In this document: piece after piece, positions 33,418 to 43,951 of the stretch
Layout: every line of letters starts with the position of its first letter
How positions within the stretch are numbered: position 1 is the first letter of the stretch
NCBI GenBank assembly: GCA_025504975.1
Contig: JANUWI010000013.1
Span: forward strand, 62,001 to 126,000
Direction of reading: 5' to 3'
DNA: 64,000 bases
Origin: Plenodomus lindquistii
Lineage: Eukaryota > Ascomycota > Dothideomycetes > Pleosporales > Leptosphaeriaceae
Made by a program: the position numbers and the translations under genes
Notes under the pieces: model-generated
What the model saw: only the letters and a program-made list of their open reading frames with translations
Told to the model about the DNA's origin: nothing
The model's database searches: none

Positions 33418-35221
33418 ATGGCACTTCAAACCCAACTTCTAGACTTCCCTACACTTCTCGGTGTCTTCTTAACAATATTTACGGCTACTTGTCTTTTCAA
33501 AATTTATACGCATCCATTAAGGAGTGTTCCCGGACCTTTCCTCGCAAAATTTACCAGCGCACGATTCCTGTACCATGCTTGGAAGGGCGACCTCCATTTA
33601 GATCATGTGCGGTGTCATCAAAAATATGGTTAAGCTGTCTGGTCATATAAGGATGGAATAATGGGGCTGATACGAGCTTAGGACCAGTCTACCGCTGTGC
33701 TCCAAATCGGGTAGTTTTCAATACTCTCACTGCTGCCAATGGTGTGTACTTCTGCTCTCCCCGAAATTTCCAACACTAAGAACGCTCCCTAGCAATCTAC
33801 TCTCCGGATCGCACCATTCGTAAAAGTGACGGTTATGAATCACACCCTTGGACACGGAACAAGACGCCCAGCTTGTTCAACTGTGTCGACCCTATTTGGG
33901 CCAATCGGAAGAAGAAGACAATACGCCCCGCTACGTCACAGCCTGCGATGGACTTACATTATGCGAGTGTGAATCAGAACGTAGACGTTCTGGCTGATAT
34001 GTTCAAGAACGGTCAGCAGCATGATCTCAGCGAAGTTGGTGAGTTTCCTGACTTTGGCGCTCAATCCCTGTTCTAGGGGTCACTGACTTGGCGTAAGGTT
34101 TCCATTACGCCCTGGACGTCATCTCTCAATCCATGTTTGGTGAGAAGTTCAACACTTTGCAGGACCCAACCAATCGCTGGATGACAGAATCTCTTGAGCG
34201 TGGCAATCGACACATGTACCTCCAGCTAGCCTGGCCGTCCCTATTCCAGATACTGGGACTGTTTATAAACATCGAGAGTCTGAGCTACCCTCAGTTTTTC
34301 AAAGAGAGTAAAATGTTTCTCGATCTCTGCGAGCGCTGCATCACGCTTGGGAGCTCGAAAAAGGAAGGGTCGATATTTCAGTTGATGAAGGCCGACTTAC
34401 CAGATGACGTGGACGACGATGAGCTCCATGTAGATGCCTATTCTTTCATGCGCGGAGGTACTTGAGCTCATGTCAGAAGTCCTTTGCAAAGTATGAGGCT
34501 GACTTTCTTAGGTGGCGATATGGTCGCAGTCACTATTGCAGCTACCTTCTTCTACTTGAAACACAACCCAGATATTCTGCAAAAGCTGCAGCACGAAATC
34601 CGTACGACATTTGGCAGCAAAAAACCCACTACTGGCCCGACACTGGATAGCTGCACGTATCTACGTGCCTGCGTCGATGAAGCTCTACGCATGGCACCTC
34701 CAGGACCTGGCGTTTTTTGGAGAACATCTTCTTCTCATCGCGTAATCGATGGCGTTAACCTTCCTGTTGGAACTGAGTTTGGTGTCTGCATTTATGCTCT
34801 GCATTACAACAACGAAATCTTCGATGAGCCAGAAACGTACCAACCAGAGCGTATGTTGAAGGTAGATTCGGAGGTGTCCAGTGCTAGAGAAGCACTGATT
34901 CCGTTCTTAAGAGGCTTCCGAGCGTGTCCGGCGCAAAAGCTCGCCTACGCAACCATATTGCTTCCTATTGCAAGGCTTCTTTGGGAATATGAGCTAGATA
35001 GCGGTGAGTCCGGATCTGATCCGCAAACATCGGATCTCTTGCAGACTGAACAAACCGAAGCGCAAGTTCTGAAGAATGAGTGGGCCCCAGTCCCCACTTT
35101 ACCGGCCTCGCAAGGTCCACAACATACCAAAGTGTTTCCCCAGGTCGATGTCTTTGGCTCACACATCTCAGGACCAGTGCTCTTGTTTAATCAGACGCTC
35201 CGTTCAAGCGACTGCATGTAA
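33418..35221 (+). CDS. Cytochrome P450 monooxygenase, five exons
   Basis: Exons are 33418-33628, 33682-33741, 33793-34038, 34098-34457 and 34512-35221 (528 residues, all in phase). An N-terminal membrane anchor (LLGVFLTIFTATCLFKIY) precedes the HPLRSVPGPFLAKFT hinge, so the enzyme is probably ER-bound. The I-helix reads GGDMVAVTIAATF, a variant of AGxDT without the usual acid-Thr pair. The K-helix ExxR is EALR, the PERF-like segment is YQPERML, and the haem loop is FLRGFRACPA. The cysteine and FxxGxRxC are present, but Ala replaces the usual Gly two residues after Cys. The C-terminus is complete. Length and introns are normal. It pairs divergently with the NmrA-like gene. The substrate is unknown; oxidation of a small metabolite is likely. 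Confidence 0.9.
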
Positions 35222-36462
35222 TTTGAATGCAATGTAGACTTAGCGCGTGTTCTGTTCTCAACAACGCTACAACACTTGTTATAAGAATTGGATACCTTTT
35301 CAGTCGTATAGTTTACACGCGGAACTTCCGTGTACACATCCATTCCGCCTCTCTAATCACGATTTGCAAGCATCAATGCTTCTGCCAACCCGACGTAGCG
35401 TGGCTTCTAGATCGGCTCGTCCTTTGTATCCCAGGTGCATGCTCAGACGGGATGGGCGAAGATCAATTCCTTAGAACAAAGTCGAACTAAACCTGTTATG
35501 CATCTTTGCTATCTCAGGCTGAAGAAGACGCAATGCATCTACCTTTTACGTGTTCCGATTTTCCCGATTTACCAAGCGCTGGAGCGTACGAAGCGCACAC
35601 AAAGTACTACACAGCTACACCAAAATGCAGGCCCTTAATGTAGTCTATCCACTAATCCATCGAGAGCGCAAACTATAATCATTGCCAATTTGAATAGAAT
35701 CTGAACCAGCACAATTCCTCCTAGTCGCGTCAGCATTATAGTGATGACAGTTCAGATGTCAGGTTTCGTGCCCATCATTACTGTATTATCCGTGATCAAT
35801 GATAACTATCATTGGTCACTCTCGTCCTTTTGGTGACGTCTTCAGACGTCGTGCTCTGATATCTGAGACTGGCATGACTTCGTCATCGGGTAGACCTAAG
35901 TAATCTCAGTTCCGTTATAGCCACAGAAATGTGCCTTCGGGGAGATATTTGCACAGAACGGAGTATTTAGACCAGTCATTGTCAATGTAGTGCGCGACAT
36001 GGACTGAGGCGAAACACAAGGGCGAAGTAGTATAATCTCTCGTGAGGAAGAGCCTTGACAATGTCTTCAGCTGCGAGAGAATTATATATTGGCGATCTCA
36101 TGTAGGTACAGGAACGCGAGGAGGCATGTAGGTAATCTCATCCATATTTCTGCTGACAAGCATCAGGGCGGTAGCCCGCACTGGGCTGCCGCAGTCACTC
36201 AGCGAGCCTATAGATTCCAAAGTTTGACCGGGACTTATATCCGTTATTACGCTCGATCATTCTGTAGATCTAGCTATACCCCGATATCAATGATAGTGCA
36301 TAGCTCAGAGGTATGAGAACGCATGTTTGTTCACATAATTGTGGCCAATCTGTATCTGTATCGACTCTTGACTACAACGCTCATATAGCTGCAGAAATTT
36401 ATGCAAAATTTATGAACCTGCATGAGACTTGACCCCCGCCAACAACAATATGGGTAGAGGCA
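35222..36462. other. Intergenic, right of P450
   Basis: About 1.2 kb with no recognisable gene, RNA or repeat. Short frames at 35227-35638 and 36089-36316 show no domain and overlap one another in different frames. Confidence 0.4.
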
Positions 36463-36591
36463 ATGATGAGCCGCGCTAGGTCCGAGACACGAGAGATCGC
36501 GGCGTCCATATGGCATCACATACTTCCAAACACCAGAAGCCAGTATGCCACTAAAGTAGCATGGTATCCCGAAGGTGAGGGAGATGAAAAG
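36463..36591 (+). pseudogene. SDR C-terminal fragment (relic)
   Basis: A short frame reading REIAASIW...SQYATKVAWYPEG resembles the extreme C-terminus of classical short-chain dehydrogenases. It parallels the intact SDR at 42.5-43.4 kb (EIAASIAYLLG...KYVTKASWYHDGG). Nothing of the Rossmann fold or YxxxK motif was found upstream. It is a fragment next to a transposon end, probably left by a rearrangement. Confidence 0.45.
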
Positions 36592-36774
36592 AAACTATGG
36601 CATTCGTTGATAATTTGTATATGCCCCTCGCAGGGTTGTCCATCATTTCTTTGGAGCTACTGAACAATTGATCAGCTGCTCTATGGGACATCGTCAGTAT
36701 ATAGTATACCAGATAGTAGAAATCTGGTATATAGTATACCAGTCAGCTACTCTGGTATACTATATACCGGAGCA

Positions 36775-36860
36775 GATCCTCAGTGAAATGCTCGGCCATT
36801 CCAAGACTTCGGAGATTTCAGGATCTTCGGTGAAAGATAGCGATCCTCGGTGAAAGATAG
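36775..36860. repeat. 20-bp tandem repeats inside the TIR element
   Basis: GATCTTCGGTGAAAGATAG at 36822-36840 and GATCCTCGGTGAAAGATAG at 36842-36860 are tandem near-identical units. A degenerate third copy (GATCCTCAGTGAAATG) starts at 36775. Confidence 0.7.
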
Positions 36861-37046
36861 GTATATCGGGATTGATAAAAGCTGCCTATTCATTAAGAAT
36901 TTTGGTGTTCCTTGCCAAGAATGGCCTTCGGCGCCTCTCGGTGAGCCTCTACCTTCACTACCACCTACACCAGCCTCTGAACTCACTCAGATTCTGTCAA
37001 TTCAGACAAAGTTTATACACGTGTTAATTCACTAGGCCTCATTCTA

Positions 37047-37435
37047 CAATAGTCACCCCCTTATAGGGATCACCATCGGTAGGGCGGTTTTGATCGTTAT
37101 ACGGTAACTATCGTTGTAATGAGAGTTCTCTTGGCGCTGACTTACTAGACTAAATCTTCTATCACCTTGCTTATCTAGTATAGAACACTAGCCTTGCTAA
37201 GGAATGCTATGTCTGTACTTTTCTTTCACCCTGTGCACGCGTCTACAGCTAATTATAAACGAGAAAACCCCCTGCTAGCGCCATTTGGCTATAACGATCA
37301 TGGCCAGAAGAATAACAATACGTTAAATTCCGTTTTGAACCTTATTTGTATAGGGAACACGCTGGTTTCGGGAATTTGATCGTTACAGCCGGATTATCGT
37401 TATATCGGCTGAACGTTATAGGGGGGTAACTACTG
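37047..37435. mobile_element. Fot1/pogo-like MITE (389 bp) nested in the TIR element
   Basis: Bounded by TA on both sides (37045-37046 and 37436-37437). Its ends read CAATAGTCACCCCCTTATAG and, inverted, CAGTAGTTACCCCCCTATAA. Termini of the form CARTAGTYACCCCCYTATA with a TA target are typical of fungal Fot1/pogo (Tc1-mariner) elements. There is no transposase, so it is a non-autonomous copy. It sits inside the larger TIR element and so inserted later. Confidence 0.7.
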
Positions 37436-37797
37436 TATTCCCTAAGGTGGAGAGGGACTTCGTGGTGGCTGGCCAGCCTCCTCCGGGGTGGGGCTACCCC
37501 TGACTACCCCTCTACCCCTCCCTCCCCTTCTAGATAATATCTATTCCTCCTTCACCCCCACGCTAAATTAGCCCCTTTTCTAATTAGCCAGAAAAGCTGT
37601 TATTATCAGACATTTATCGGTATTTTTGCTGCCAGAATCTTGGTATATTATATACCTAATCTGGTATAAGATATACCGAATGGTGGTACACAATATACCA
37701 TAAAATGGTATAACATATACCAAGCAGTCTGGTACACTATATACCGACAGTGACCCATAGGGTAATCGATTCGCCCTGATTATAGATTGTTGTATAG

Positions 37798-39273
37798 TTA
37801 CGATGGTGCATAGTGTACTCTCGTCTCGGAAGTGACATGGATGGCCTTATGTTCCATGCCTTGTTCTATGCCGTCTTCCAAGCTGCGGCCCCTCCGGGCT
37901 GCTTGGCCAATCTCTGTCCGATATCCATGGTTGTGATTTCCGGACCACAGTCGCATCTCATCCTCAATTGCGCGCTCAGATCTTCCTGTAAGCCTATTGA
38001 AGAAGCCGATTCCACTTTCAATATCATAGACAACTGCGTCCCATGATCCCTTTCTGTTTTCCTCGATCCTTGGCAAGGGGAGGTGGTCACTTCGATCGGC
38101 CAACTCGGTCGGCTCGGTAGGCTGGTCATAGCTACGTCGAGCAGAATCGAGGAGACCTGGTTTGTATCGCACAAAAAACGGCTTCAAAGCAGGAATCGAC
38201 GCGCACACGATCCCGGTATTGACTTCGAGAAAGGCCCACAGGTAGTGCTCCTTTGCGTCCCAAGTGTGGTCTTCTGATGCCAATAACAGTGGGATCAAGA
38301 ACATGCGTCTGAGTGCGACAGCGAAAACACTGCAAAAGATTAGCATTTGTTGTATATGATATTGCTGCAATGTAGAAATTACAATATACCAGTGGCGAAC
38401 AATGCGCAGATAGAGATCTTGTGGCGCACTGACATTTGCAGTGGACAGATGATTGCAATCGGAAGAAGGAGCTCGAACAGATCTATCAGAACGTTGAAAA
38501 GGGCCAATCCCATATGCTTGTCCAATTCACTAAAGCAAGCTGCACCCGGCTTCAAGCGGAGATCCCAGGCCGCCGCCAAAGGCCGACACCCGACTGTTAA
38601 GAGAAAAAGATACACAACCGCATGTGCGGTGGTAAAATAGATGGTGGCCCAGACTACTATTCGAAACCATTTTCGCGGGGACAGTCTCAAGTAGAGAAAC
38701 AGAATGGACAATTTGGAAGCCGCCAAGCTCAGCGCGAAGATTGTAGCCTCGACTAGACTGATCTGCGGAAGCGATTAGTGCTACTGTGTGTCTGATTGTC
38801 TTACCTTTACATACAACCTGGTAATTGACAACAAAGTCTGACATCTTCACATCCCATATATGGTTCCCGAGACCAATGGTCATGTCTGGCAGGTTCTCAA
38901 TCAGCAGAATGTCTGTAAGGTCTCAAAGATGTATTCACGTTTGAGTGTCGTGCTTAGCAAAGCTATGGACAAGAGCATAGCGACAAGTACTAGGTCTAGA
39001 AAGTTAGCGAGAGCCATTTTCCACGGGTAGTTGGGACTCACAGTCATCGATGCAGACTCCACCTTCAGTAAAGCGTGCCCGCGTGAAAATTCGCAGCCCA
39101 ACTGTAATGCACGCGACAGATGTGATTGAGACGCTGGTGGCGATCAATCCGGCATTGTGCGTCTCGAGACGTGGGTTTCTTGATTGTCCTTCAGGTGGCT
39201 TTGCAACATAGAACGGTCCCTTCCCAGATTCAAAGGCTTCTTGTGGTATTGATAGGGCCGGAATCCCGTACAT
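37798..39273 (-). CDS. SAT4 / rhodopsin-domain integral membrane protein, five exons
   Basis: Exons 39273-39042, 38995-38939, 38885-38818, 38762-38383 and 38329-37798 sum to 423 codons (422 residues) with every junction in phase. It is a fungal seven-helix protein of the rhodopsin-domain (SAT4-like) family. TM1 lies around residue 45, and a conserved DDYLVLVAMLLS helix follows the first intron. GLGNHIWDVKMSDFVVNYQ precedes ISLVEATIFALSL. The LSILFLYLRLSP loop, GCRPLAAAWD, and a final VNTGIVCASIPALKPFF helix are all typical. A polar cytosolic tail follows. The 53-bp intron at 38938-38886 was chosen because it alone restores the frame with a normal length. Family members are membrane proteins of unclear role. 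Neighbours are the palindromic TIR element and a gene-poor stretch. Confidence 0.85.
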
Positions 39274-42200
39274 TGGTAAAGAATCTCTTGGTTCTTGGAA
39301 ACGTCGTATGAGGAAGTGGGTATTCAGAAAGATTGTGTCGAAGATGCTTCACAAGCAAGACAGTTGATCTCACTGCCAGGTGGAGGCTTGTTTTATATCA
39401 AGGGGCCGTGTATACAAGGCTTGAGTAGCTCGTCCTGGGACTCTCCATGATGAACAAGTATGGCCCTTGTTCATTACCATATCCACCCAACGGCCTTAGG
39501 AAGCCTTCTCATCCACTGCACAGGTTCCTTCATTCTCTAAGCGTGGACAGAGTTCTGAGCTCAGTATGTGATGCTTACATATACGGGCACGAATGAGAGC
39601 TTACGCTGGCAGCGCTTGACTTTTGTCACCATTTTCTGTGGTGTCTCAGGCCGATTTCACTTGTATTGTGTGGAAGAAATAAGTATTTCCGGAATTCTTA
39701 ACGTTCATAGAGGATGAATAATGTTTACACCCATGTTGAAAGCCTATGGATTAGTAGTCATGTCAACAGGTAATGAACCCTGCGCACATAAATTGATCGG
39801 CTATGAGTGCCGTCCCATCTTCAACATTGAGGTTCAATGGAACTTTGTCGAAAATTACAGGAACCGGCGGGATCACAATTCTTCTAGAAGATGAGATCAC
39901 CCGTTCGTTCTTCAGACACTCAGACAGCCCATCTTTTTGCTACAAGTCGAGGCTCGTCAAGACTTACGGCACCCAACCTTTGACAGAGGATATTCTTTTC
40001 CAAGCCCCACGATTATTCTGACTTTCTGTCATTTCAAGGATTTTTTTGACGTGCATGCAAGCGACATGGGTACTGAAACACTAGGTTGCAGGCATTGGGT
40101 TAACGTTGACGACAGGAATCTGAATGATGGCCATGGAATTCGCAGAGATTACACAAGTGTACAAGGACTATTGGGAGAAAAGAAGTCGCAAGATAGCCTG
40201 AAGTGGTTCATGGTTTGATTGCAGTTGGCTGACAAGCAGCGGGATATCTTGTCCAAAGAGTCAGTGGGGTAAAGTCTATCGATCCTTCGCAGACGACCTT
40301 CCCGCCATTAACATCCCGGTCGTGCATTCTACCGGTAAACACTTCAAATCGAGTCCCAGCCCCACAGTTTTTCAAAGATTTCCATGCATAACGGCATGAT
40401 GTCAAATTCAGATCAGATACCCACGAATCAGAAATGTGCGTTTTCCTAAACTTTTGCTGCTTGCTGAGGCAGGGCACACGGAGAAACGCGGAGCATACGC
40501 AGACAGGCCGGCAAATTAGGGTGCATAGGGTACAGCTCATGATGAGGATCCATCATGAGATTGTATGAGCTTGAATCGTAAAGTTACCGCAGCCGGGTTG
40601 TGGATTCGATCTCTTCCCTAAGGATTGGCGTTTTGATAGCACAAGGGCGATAGTATAAAGGGATAGCAGAGTAATCGAGATGTCAGCACGCTCTGAACTA
40701 CCACATATTGTATATTGAATCTTGTTTGCAAACCTCGATTTGAAAATCTCGGCATGAATCACATGTGTATCGTATCCATGCTCTGGAGCAAGACTCCGCA
40801 ATTAGCCTCTTTCTAAGCGTGAACATAGTGTAGAACACAAGAAAAAATGCAGCCAAGTGCACAATCAATACGTCAAGCCACATTCTCTGCTCCGTCGGCC
40901 TGAAAGATAGGTTGATCGAAGCATTTGGACTACATGAGACGTAAACATGTCACGGATGTTTGAGCCGTAGTCGCGACAGGGCTACTGAACCTAGACGAGA
41001 GCTCAAATAAGGTCCTGCCGAATATTCCTTGGCGGCTGCGGCTTTCCTCGAGGCATATACCTGTAAAGGACGATCCTTCGATGTCGTGCCTCCGGATGAC
41101 CCCGGGGCGCATGAATGAAGACCTTGTCGTGGCAGTGAGGATCTCGATATGCGAAACATATTATATGATAGGTGCTACACGCGAAACTTGGAACAGGATC
41201 GCGATTCAAGTCGCCCTCGGTCCATGGTCGTTGCCTGCGCCTGCGCTCCTTTGCAATGGTAGACGACTTGGTGATAGCGTGACGCACATCAACGACAGTT
41301 TTGTCGACATGTCGAAGAGGCAAATTGAATGTACAAGATACCGGGGAGGCACATTGGTATTGTACAACATGCCGCCGGTTCTTGTTGCTGAGGATCAAGG
41401 AGGGATGCCGTTGGTAACATGCTGTACATTGACTGCAGTATCACCCTGCTTGGTCATGATGAGATTTTAGATGTACGTGAGTCGTAGAGTTAGCTCCCAG
41501 GTCGGACAAGATAGCCAGCCTATCTCAGGCTCCATGGTACGTCTGTAGCGTTCCACTCGCTCCGACACTACTTTGTATCTAACAAGCGCAAGTTTGCAGC
41601 TACTTAATGTCTTGTTCTGGTCTTGCTCGCTCAACGGAGGTCTTTGTAGGCGATTGTAGACTTTTAGCTGCAGAAGCGGTGCACCATTCTTTGGGTTCTG
41701 AGGCAACCTTCAATCACTTCAAGATCAACAAAAATTTCTAAAGTCCCCAGTCCACTCACCTCAGGATCCACAATGCTCCTTCACTTTTTGCTTCCGTACT
41801 CAGATACCTAGCCTATCCCTACACCATCCAAACTAGATGTACTTGTAAACGCTACTCTACTTGCTTTACTTCCCTCCGCCAACGCTGACTCCCTACAACC
41901 TACATTCCAGATGAACATCGCAAGGCCCTAGATCGCGTGAGATCATGCCCCTTGTCACCTTACCCTTCTACATTCAACTCATAGTTGAAAGAAAGACGCT
42001 GTCGCAGTAGCTCCACGTCCATGCAAGAACAGCGTCGCAATACACTCACCTAGGGGTCGCAATACACTCACCTAGGGTAGCACGACACTCAACGAATGAA
42101 TCACTGCGCTGTGAGCCTACGGTTGAAGCGAGGCCTACGAAACTTCCTTGCCTACCTGTTGATAGCATAGTCTACAATCTTTGCAGCATTTGATTGCAAT

Positions 42201-42477
42201 TGTGCATGGATGCAACGAAGAATCTAGCGAAGGATCTCGGCAGGGATCCCTGCCTTCCAAATCTTGTTATCGCGGACGCCTAAGTTATGCAACGTGGAGG
42301 TTCATCACGACCAGCCGACCCACCATATGCGCGGCCGCAGCACTGCATCAGACGACTTAGTCATCCCTCTTGACATCATCATCATCATCATCGCTATATC
42401 AACACGAGGTTCAGCTCAATATCGTCGTTTTATTGACAACACCTTCCAGACCTGGTACATCAAGAAGCACTCTCCCC
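39274..42477. other. 3.2-kb gene-poor region
   Basis: Normal base composition, no intact gene recognised. Overlapping open frames at 41003-41398 (minus) and 41081-41470 (plus) and a hydrophobic-start frame at 40698-40883 (minus) have no domain I know. The stretch holds a perfect 22-bp tandem duplication near 42.05 kb and an ATC microsatellite at about 42377-42392 in the SDR leader. Any gene here would be species-specific or decayed. Confidence 0.4.
42034..42077. repeat. 22-bp perfect tandem duplication
   Basis: GTCGCAATACACTCACCTAG plus GG is repeated without interruption at 42034-42055 and 42056-42077. It is non-coding and probably recent. Confidence 0.9.
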
Positions 42478-43406
42478 ATGGCCGAACACTACGCCGTCAA
42501 CACGCAGCCTTTTGCTGGAAAAGTCATTACCGTGACAGGTGCGAGCCGCGGTGTTGGTCTCGCCCTGACAAAGTACTTACTCGCACGAGGCGCCACCGTG
42601 TCGATGTGCGCAACATCGGCTGAGAACTTGTTCAAAGCCGTTTCAGAACTCGAAAGCTTGTTCCCAGACGCGAGGGATCGCTACTGGACTTGCGTCGCGG
42701 ACATTGGGAAGCTTGAAACGGTTGAGTCTTGGATTCAGCAAACAGTTGAAAAGTTTGGAAGACTGGATGGTTGTGCGAACGTTGCTGGTGAGTTGTTGAA
42801 GTTCCGTCTGGCCGAGTGGTCTTACTCACGCAGTCCTATGAAGCGGTCGAGCAACGGGAGATCTTCCCAATCACGGACTTGGACCCAGAATACTTCGCAT
42901 CACTACTACAGGTCAATGTCCTGGGTACCTTTCACTGCCTCAAGGAGGAAATGAAGGTCATTGAAGATGGAGGCTCCATTGTCAACGTCGGTAGCATCGC
43001 CAGCAACTATGCCTCTCAAGGTGTTGCCGCGTACATTGCGGCAAAACACGCCCTGATCGGTTTGACCAAGGTCGCTGCCTTTGAAGGCGCTGCTAGACGG
43101 ATTCGCGTCAACGCAGTTTGTCCGTAAGCCACCACGACATGCTTCTCGGGGTTGTTGCCTTTGGCTAATATGGTCCGTAGTGGTGCCATCAATACGGAAA
43201 TGACGCAAAAGCCGTTTCATTCACCTGCAGGAGATTTCAACCTCACCAATGATAATATACCGGCGATTCTCAACCGGGAAATGGCTGAACCGTGGGAGAT
43301 TGCGGCTTCTATAGCGTATCTATTGGGGCCTGAGAGCAAGTACGTTACTAAAGCGTCATGGTATCACGATGGAGGGTGGGTGGAGGGAAACTACAGCTCT
43401 GGTTGA
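42478..43406 (+). CDS. Short-chain dehydrogenase/reductase (classical SDR), three exons
   Basis: Exons 42478-42787, 42844-43123 and 43181-43406 give 271 residues in frame. The nucleotide-binding motif TGASRGVG follows 19 residues in. LDGCANVA corresponds to the NAG motif, VGSIAS carries the catalytic Ser, and YIAAK is the YxxxK catalytic pair. The CPGAINTEM segment and EIAASIAYLLGPES...KASWYHDGGW C-terminus complete the fold. It is probably an NAD(P)-dependent alcohol or ketone oxidoreductase. The first acceptor is AG at 42842-42843; the more obvious CAG at 42831-42833 would cause an immediate stop after splicing. An upstream in-frame ATG at 42370 would add a Ser-rich extension and is less likely. 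A related fragment lies at 36.46 kb. Confidence 0.9.
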
Positions 43407-43951
43407 GACAGCGTCTTCAAGCAATATGCAACCAAGAAGTGACATGGATAGACTGGCTGTCCCAACGATTGTCTGCGTTTCGCGCAGTCTCTTCTACCTC
43501 ATATGTGGTTCCACCTTATGTGCGCTTCACATACTTCTCGCAACTAATCTAAGATGAGATGTACGTCCGAATAGCTGCGACGACGCAGTATTACGCTTCA
43601 AACTCTGCTGCAGCCGTCTAACTAAACGCGCAGGACAAGTTGTCTTTCGAGTGATGGGTTATGGTACATTTGTATGTACCAAAGGAGAGGTGGTGATTCG
43701 AGGTATACGAAAATTGGAGAGCTGTTGCAGAGTGCGGGAAAGGTAAAAAGTAGGTGAGTTGAGGTGTATATAAAAAGGGTGCCAGACGGGACTGCGCGGC
43801 AGCCGTGTAGGGGTTCGTAATCATCATGCTCTCTAGTCTCAAAACGCCGATGAAGAAAGTCTACCAGCAAGATTTCGACAGTATGCCCCTTCCTCCACAC
43901 ACACTCTCCTCCCGCATTCCCATCCTCACCTCCCCATCATCGCATAAATTT
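43407..43951. other. Intergenic between convergent SDR and UGO1 genes
   Basis: Presumably holds the two 3' UTRs. A TATA-like TATATAAAAAGG near 43767 precedes a plus-strand frame that is only the antisense of the UGO1 3' end; no gene is called. Confidence 0.4.

Larger units (their letters stand above)
36681..37760. mobile_element. 1.08-kb TIR element with palindromic subterminal repeats
   Basis: The left end reads CTATGGGACATCGTCAGTAT and the right end, inverted, CTATGGGTCACTGTCGGTAT. The match continues through TATAGTRTACCAGA, giving inverted repeats of about 33 bp. Inside each end are near-palindromes of the form GGTATA-N3-TATACC, about three on the left (36696-36770) and five on the right (37639-37745). 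No transposase frame is visible, so it is non-autonomous. If the TA inside CTATGGG is the target dinucleotide, it could be Tc1/mariner-like; the superfamily is not certain. Confidence 0.6.

Noticed and set aside
41003..41470. Overlapping 131- and 129-codon genes on opposite strands
   Set aside because: Neither has a domain, a splice-compatible neighbour or plausible codon structure; length alone is not enough.
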